Shown here: one piece after another, positions 59,493 through 64,000 of the stretch
How the letters are laid out: each line of letters starts with the position of its first letter
Numbering within the stretch: position 1 is the first letter of the stretch
NCBI GenBank assembly: GCA_039980455.1
Contig: JBDXCG010000006.1
Span: 1 to 64,000 of the forward strand
DNA length: 64,000 nucleotides
Direction: 5' to 3'
From: CALINF01 sp039980455
Lineage (GTDB): Bacteria > Pseudomonadota > Gammaproteobacteria > Pseudomonadales > Halieaceae
The notes under the pieces: generated by a model
What the model saw: the letters and a program-made list of their open reading frames with translations, nothing else
What the model was told of the DNA's origin: nothing
Database searches by the model: none
Made by a program: the position numbers and the translations under genes

Positions 59493-60707
59493 TTGAGTGT
59501 TACAGCACAGGAATTGAATGAGTTTCGGGAGCAGGTGTCCGCCTGGCTCGCAGACAACAATCCGGCTGATCCCGGCTTCTTGCTACCGCAGTCTTTTATG
59601 GAGGTGGGTAGTGAACAGCAGCTCGACTTCTTAAGGGAGTGGCAACACAAGGTATGGTCTGCCGGCTATCTGGGTATGTCCTGGCCTAAAGAGTATGGCG
59701 GTGGTGGCGTGGATGCCAAGTTCCAGGCTGTGGCGGATCAGCAAATGCGTCGCCACGGTGTGCCGATCTGCTTCAATGTAATCGGCCTTGGCTGGGCGGG
59801 TCCGTTGATTAACGATATTGGTACACAGGAAGAGAAGTCCCGGTATCTCAAGGGCATTCTGAGCGGCGAAGATATCTGGTGCCAGGGCTTTTCCGAGCCG
59901 GACAACGGATCGGACCTTGGCAACGCTCAAACACGCGCCGTGCGAGATGGTGATGACTATGTGATCAATGGCAGCAAAATCTGGACGACCATGGGCAACT
60001 ACGCCAAGTACATGATTTTGCTGGCGCGCACGAATCCAAACACAGAACGCAAATACGATGGGCTTTCTTTCTTCCTCTCGCCAATGCATGTAGACGGAAT
60101 CGACACGCGACCTATCCGCAAGATTACGGGCGAATACGGCTTTACCGAGACATTTTTTACTGATGCCCGAATTCCGGCAGATTGCATCATGGGTGAAGAA
60201 GGGCAGGGCTGGCGTATTGCGATGCAAACTCTGCAGTACGAACGTGGTGCCGAGGCCGGTGCGGCCGGTGGTCTGTCATTCGTGCGAATCATCGTCGACG
60301 ACATGATCGATCAACTGAGCGATGTGCAGCGCAATGGCAAGCCCGCGCTGCAGGATCCTCTTATTCGCGATGAGCTGGTGAAACTGGTCATGGAGGAAAA
60401 GGCTATAGCCATCGGGCATCGGCGGCAGGCCGTCACACCGCTGACCACGGATTACCCTCATTCGCTGCCACTGTCTGATAAGTTGCGCAGCACTGAGTAC
60501 GCGCGGCGTATGCGTAAGTTCGCTGTTAATGCTCAGGGAGCGGCGGGTAGCCTCTACGTGGGTGATGATGCCGCGCGTCAGGGCGGCTTCTGGCAGCGAG
60601 CCTATTTCAATAGCTTCTCCGCTACCATCGGCGGGGGTACATCTCAGGTGCAGCGCAATATTGTTGCCGAACATATCCTTGGATTGCCCAAGTCAGGAGA
60701 GAAGTAA
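59493..60707 (+). CDS. Acyl-CoA dehydrogenase (alpha-like)
   Basis: A 404-residue acyl-CoA dehydrogenase that starts at TTG 59493, eight bases after AGGAGAA. It has CQGFSEPDNGSDLGNAQTR near residue 130, INGSKIWTTMGNYA, and the C-terminal FSATIGGGTSQVQRNIVAEHILGLP, where the usual catalytic YEGT is replaced by IGGGT. It shares one base with the next gene (TAATG). Such overlapping pairs often encode heterotetrameric dehydrogenases of steroid or other bulky acyl-CoAs. Confidence 0.9.
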   Translation: MSVTAQELNEFREQVSAWLADNNPADPGFLLPQSFMEVGSEQQLDFLREWQHKVWSAGYLGMSWPKEYGGGGVDAKFQAVADQQMRRHGVPICFNVIGLGWAGPLINDIGTQEEKSRYLKGILSGEDIWCQGFSEPDNGSDLGNAQTRAVRDGDDYVINGSKIWTTMGNYAKYMILLARTNPNTERKYDGLSFFLSPMHVDGIDTRPIRKITGEYGFTETFFTDARIPADCIMGEEGQGWRIAMQTLQYERGAEAGAAGGLSFVRIIVDDMIDQLSDVQRNGKPALQDPLIRDELVKLVMEEKAIAIGHRRQAVTPLTTDYPHSLPLSDKLRSTEYARRMRKFAVNAQGAAGSLYVGDDAARQGGFWQRAYFNSFSATIGGGTSQVQRNIVAEHILGLPKSGEK

Positions 60708-61837
60708 TGTCTTATGTGGGAAATACTGCGCTGAGTTTCAGCGAAGAACAGGCAATGCTGTTGGATGTAGCCAGAGAATTCTGTCGCAACAAGTCACCGA
60801 TCGATCAGGTGCGAGCGCAGCTCGAAACAGAAAATGGTTACGAGGTATCTACCTGGGATGAAATGGTTGCCCTTGGCTGGACGGGTATCGCATTACCTGA
60901 GTCAGTAGGCGGATCCGGGTTGGGGGTGTCCAGCGTTGTTCCTGTTGTAGAAAGTATGGGCAAGGCACTATTGGGTACGCCGCTCATTAGTACCACGCTG
61001 GCTGCGCAAGTGGTTCTGCGCGCTGGGTCGGTCGCTCAACACGAGGCCATATTGCCAGCAATCGCAGCAGGGCAAGTGGCGACGCTGGCATTGCTGGAGA
61101 ATATGGATTGGGGCGACGAGTCGGTTGGACTCAATGTGTCTGCTGGCGGAGAACTCAGCGGGCGCAAGGTGTATGTGGCCGACGCAGCAGTCGCCGACGT
61201 GTTCGTGGTGTCGGCGATGCAAGCAGGTGAACCTGTGATTGCTGTGGTTCAAAGAGAGCAATTGCCCGCTGGAGCGGTAGAAGCGCATACGCTCATCGAC
61301 CAGACCAAGCGCGCAGCAAGTGTGGATTTCACTGGCGTAACAGTCGCTCCCGAAGCGGTGATCACCGGCGCTGCCGTTGGGTCGGCGCTGCGCGATGTTC
61401 AGCTCTTGGGTGCTCTGCTGGTTGCCGCAGAAGCCACTGGTGCTGCAGCCTCGTGTTTGGATACAACAATCGACTACCTCAAAACCCGAAAGCAGTTCGG
61501 GAATTTGATCGGCTCCTATCAGGCTTTGAAGCATCCCTGTGTAGATATTCTGACGGATATGGATTCGGCGCGGTCGTTTGTTTATCACGCTGCCACACTC
61601 GTTGAGGAGCAACCGCTGGAAAAAGACGCAGAGATAGCGTGCAGAATGGCCAAGGCTCAAGCGACGGACACACTCACGCACGCTGGCGATAGAGCGGTGC
61701 AATTTCATGGTGGCATGGGCTTTACCTACGAATGTGACGCATCGCTATACATTCGTCGCGGGCAGTGGAGTCAGCAGCAGTTTGGTGACGCACAGAGTCA
61801 CAGGTTGCGATTGGCCGAATTGCTGTTTGATCACTAG
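60707..61837 (+). CDS. Acyl-CoA dehydrogenase (beta-like)
   Basis: A 376-residue acyl-CoA dehydrogenase with a more divergent sequence. The N-terminal helical region LDVAREFCRNKSPIDQVRAQ and C-terminal DTLTHAGDRAVQFHGGMGFTYECDASLYIRRGQ are recognisable; the substrate-domain FAD motif is degenerate and no catalytic Glu motif near the C-terminus is seen. This fits a partner subunit of the preceding enzyme. Inference from order and overlap. Confidence 0.88.
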   Translation: MSYVGNTALSFSEEQAMLLDVAREFCRNKSPIDQVRAQLETENGYEVSTWDEMVALGWTGIALPESVGGSGLGVSSVVPVVESMGKALLGTPLISTTLAAQVVLRAGSVAQHEAILPAIAAGQVATLALLENMDWGDESVGLNVSAGGELSGRKVYVADAAVADVFVVSAMQAGEPVIAVVQREQLPAGAVEAHTLIDQTKRAASVDFTGVTVAPEAVITGAAVGSALRDVQLLGALLVAAEATGAAASCLDTTIDYLKTRKQFGNLIGSYQALKHPCVDILTDMDSARSFVYHAATLVEEQPLEKDAEIACRMAKAQATDTLTHAGDRAVQFHGGMGFTYECDASLYIRRGQWSQQQFGDAQSHRLRLAELLFDH

Positions 61838-61842
61838 CAATG

Positions 61843-61866
61843 AAACCGGGCGTTTGCCCGGTTTGT
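61843..61866 (+). terminator. Hairpin terminator after the acyl-CoA dehydrogenases
   Basis: AAACCGGGC and GCCCGGTTT form a perfect nine-base stem with a GTTT loop, six bases after the last dehydrogenase stop. The T-run is short (TTT then GTC), so it is a moderate terminator. Confidence 0.7.
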
Positions 61867-61920
61867 CTGCGCCCTGTGCAATAGGCTACAGTTCGCCTCC
61901 TCTCCCAGCGTCTGGCTAGC

Positions 61921-63309
61921 ATGGCTCGTAAACCCTCAGGTATTAACTCCAATAGCTTCAGCCGCGGACTGAGTGCTTCGCTGGCTGGCCTGCGTGCAGG
62001 TGGTGCCCTGGCGCTGGATGGCGCCTGGCAGCGCTTGCGGGGCGACAACAATCTCGAGGACTCCGAATTTGCCCGGCGTGAAGCCAATCGCTTTGTGTCC
62101 GAATTGGGGCGGCTAAAGGGCAGCTATGTCAAAATCGGGCAGATGTTTGCGATGCTGGGAGAGCACTTTCTGCCTCCAGCGCTAACAGACGCGCTACACC
62201 AGTTGGAATCACAGACTGAACCACTACCCTGGGAAGATATTGAAGAGCAGTTGCGCACCGAACTGGGTGACAAGTTTGATGAGCTGGCCATCGAGCATTC
62301 TGCTCTGGCGGCCGCATCAATGGCGCAGGTGCACCGGGCGACCATTCGGGCTACGGGTGAACAAATTTGCTTGAAGGTGCAATACCCCGGACTGGCGGCG
62401 GTGATCGACACTGATTTCGATGCGGTAGTGCGAATGCTGTTGCTGGCACGTTGGATAAAGGCTGGCAAGGAGATGGATGATTGGCTCGAGTCCATGCGAG
62501 CGCAGCTGCATCAGGAGATCGACTACGCGCGCGAAGCCGCTATGATCGATGCGATAAGCGACCATGTTGCCGGTCTCGACCCTGATACAGCTGATGGCGG
62601 TATTGTCTATCACGTACCCGAGCGCTTCGCGCGATACTGCACCGCGCAGGTGTTGGCGCTGGAGTATGCCGAGGGCCACTTAGTGACTCAGGTAGAGGTT
62701 GCGCAGATGTCCCAGCAGCGCCGCAATGCGCTCGGCCTTGGTATGCTTGAATTGTTCTTTCTAGAGCTTTACCGCTGGGGACTTCTGCAGACAGATCCCA
62801 ACTTCGGCAACTTCTTGATCCGCGAGCGCGATGGCCGCGATGAATTGGTTTTGCTCGACTTCGGCTCTATTTTGGCACCAGACGACGCGTTTTTGGTGCA
62901 CCTTGGGAATGCAATCGTCGCGGGGCAGGCCCAGGATCGAGACTTGTTGCTCGAGAGCCTAGAGGGGCTTGGTTGTCTTGGGCCGGAGAGTAGCGAGTTT
63001 GCGCGCACGACATTCTGCGATTTCTGTATGCAGCTGTTGGAACCGCTCCGAGCGCCAGATCAATTACCGGAACGTTACCTGAATGATCGTGGCGAATACC
63101 GTTGGGGCGATTCGGCGCTGATACGCCGCGTGGGCAAGCAGGCCGCGCAGTCAGCCGCCACGCGACACTTTGCTACGCCGTCAAGAGAGTTTGCAATGAT
63201 CGCTCGCAAGCTTACCGGCGTATTTACTTTTATCGCGGTGCTTAATGCTGAGTTTAATGCCAATGAGACCGTACATATCTACATAGATCAGTGGCTCGAG
63301 GAGGATTGA
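61921..63309 (+). CDS. ABC1/UbiB-family kinase-like protein
   Basis: A 462-residue ADCK/UbiB-like protein. The KxGQ motif reads YVKIGQMFAML near residue 67, then AAASMAQVHRATI (Ala-rich loop), LKVQYPG, EIDYAREA, TDPNFGNFLI and LLDFGSI. Most members are implicated in ubiquinone synthesis or lipid-related roles. Its stop is followed at once by the second gene of the same family. The exact role is unknown. Confidence 0.88.
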   Translation: MARKPSGINSNSFSRGLSASLAGLRAGGALALDGAWQRLRGDNNLEDSEFARREANRFVSELGRLKGSYVKIGQMFAMLGEHFLPPALTDALHQLESQTEPLPWEDIEEQLRTELGDKFDELAIEHSALAAASMAQVHRATIRATGEQICLKVQYPGLAAVIDTDFDAVVRMLLLARWIKAGKEMDDWLESMRAQLHQEIDYAREAAMIDAISDHVAGLDPDTADGGIVYHVPERFARYCTAQVLALEYAEGHLVTQVEVAQMSQQRRNALGLGMLELFFLELYRWGLLQTDPNFGNFLIRERDGRDELVLLDFGSILAPDDAFLVHLGNAIVAGQAQDRDLLLESLEGLGCLGPESSEFARTTFCDFCMQLLEPLRAPDQLPERYLNDRGEYRWGDSALIRRVGKQAAQSAATRHFATPSREFAMIARKLTGVFTFIAVLNAEFNANETVHIYIDQWLEED

Positions 63310-64000
63310 GTGGCGCGCACGCCTAAAGACAAGGACGACGCAAAAGCTGTACCCACTGGACGCGTATCGCGCTTTGCCAGGGTTGCCAAGCTGGCCGGCG
63401 GTGTTGCCAGCGGTATGCTGGCTGAGGGTACGCGCCAATGGCGAGCGGGAAACAGGCCGCGTCGCCGGGACCTCATTATGACCCCTGCCAATGCACGCCG
63501 CGTTGCCGATCAGCTGGCTGAGATGCGCGGTGCTGCGATGAAACTAGGACAAATTCTGTCGATGGATACGGGCGATATGTTGCCGCGAGAGCTCGCTGAT
63601 ATTCTTGCAAGGCTGCGTTCAGATGCCAGAGCAATGCCGGTAGCGCAGTTGCAGCAGACGATGACGGAGGCGTATGGAGAAGACTGGGAGTCTATGTTCT
63701 ACGATTTCGATTTTAAACCTCTGGCCGCTGCCTCCATTGGCCAAGTGCATAAAACCACATCGCCCGATGGGCGTTCCATCGTGTTGAAAGTGCAGTACCC
63801 GGGTGTGCGCGAAAGTATCGACAATGATGTGGATAACATTGCTACGGTACTGCGTCTGTCGGGCTTGTTACCCAAAGAGGTAGATCTTGCGCCGTTGCTA
63901 AGTGATGCCAAGGTGCAGTTACGTGATGAAGCAGATTATCTGAAGGAAGCGGAGTTTTTATCTGCGTTCGGCGAAGTCCTAGCCGATGACGAGCGCTTCA
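63310..64000 (+). CDS. Second ABC1/UbiB-family kinase-like protein (partial)
   Basis: A GTG at 63310, directly after the previous stop, opens a frame that runs to the window edge (230 codons seen). It has MKLGQILSMD, AAASIGQVHKTTS and VLKVQYPGVRESIDNDV, so it is another ABC1-family member, distinct in sequence from its neighbour. The C-terminal part, including the DFG-like motif, lies beyond the window. Confidence 0.88.
   Translation, partial: MARTPKDKDDAKAVPTGRVSRFARVAKLAGGVASGMLAEGTRQWRAGNRPRRRDLIMTPANARRVADQLAEMRGAAMKLGQILSMDTGDMLPRELADILARLRSDARAMPVAQLQQTMTEAYGEDWESMFYDFDFKPLAAASIGQVHKTTSPDGRSIVLKVQYPGVRESIDNDVDNIATVLRLSGLLPKEVDLAPLLSDAKVQLRDEADYLKEAEFLSAFGEVLADDERF

Noticed and set aside
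1..64000. CRISPR arrays, tRNA/rRNA genes, transposases and prophage genes
   Set aside because: None was recognised; no regular direct repeats, no transposase or integrase frames were seen.

Overview
The window is a stretch of a gammaproteobacterial chromosome, probably from a marine, free-living, respiratory organism. The evidence is the gene order: tuf, then the full S10, spc and alpha ribosomal operons; uvrA-MFS-ssb; ispB divergent from rplU-rpmA-obgE-proB; and a fabA-fabB pair. Protein sequences closely resemble Pseudomonas, Halieaceae and Shewanella-type families. A placement near Cellvibrionales/Halieaceae is only an impression; a 16S or rpoB comparison would be needed. No tRNA, rRNA, CRISPR array or insertion sequence was recognised.

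Layout. 1-1.4 kb: end of tuf, then a small non-ribosomal insert (a tandem-TM2 membrane protein, a YdcH/DUF465 protein and a DksA/TraR zinc-finger protein) separating tuf from rpsJ. 1.7-15.7 kb: S10, spc and alpha operons with good promoters before rpsJ and rpsM, ending at a strong terminator after rplQ. 15.8-25.3 kb: an SMP-30-like protein, uvrA, an MFS transporter, a block of envelope genes (glycine-zipper lipoprotein, DUF3313 protein, parvulin-type PPIase, HupE/UreJ-like protein) and ssb. 25.3-36.3 kb: an SDR-like protein, moaB-moeA, fabA-fabB, the sugar-nucleotide genes manC-galU-PMM, then pgi and ispB. 36.4-43.1 kb: rplU, rpmA, obgE, proB, a ZIP transporter, a small methyltransferase-like membrane protein, a rhodanese, hemH and a UrcA-family protein.

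43.1-51.9 kb is the most notable region: a six-gene minus-strand cluster encoding a UbiA/MenA-type prenyltransferase, a CymA/NapC-type tetraheme quinol dehydrogenase, a ten-heme cytochrome whose C-terminus resembles ethylbenzene-dehydrogenase heme-binding (gamma) subunits, an MtrA/DmsE decaheme cytochrome, an MtrB/PioB outer-membrane barrel and an OmcA/MtrC decaheme surface lipoprotein. Together they make a plausible path for electrons from the quinone pool across both membranes to an extracellular acceptor (or the reverse). An FNR/Anr-like palindrome lies just upstream of the cymA-like gene. The fused cytochrome, between CymA and MtrA, is the component least like the textbook Shewanella system.

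52-58 kb holds an exported M20 amidohydrolase and an aromatic amino-acid catabolism block (maleylacetoacetate isomerase, overlapping MarR and AsnC regulators, 4-hydroxyphenylpyruvate dioxygenase and an unusually long aromatic amino-acid hydroxylase). 58.2-61.8 kb holds three co-directional acyl-CoA dehydrogenases, two overlapping like heteromeric pairs. The window ends in two adjacent ABC1/UbiB-family kinase-like genes, the second cut by the window edge.
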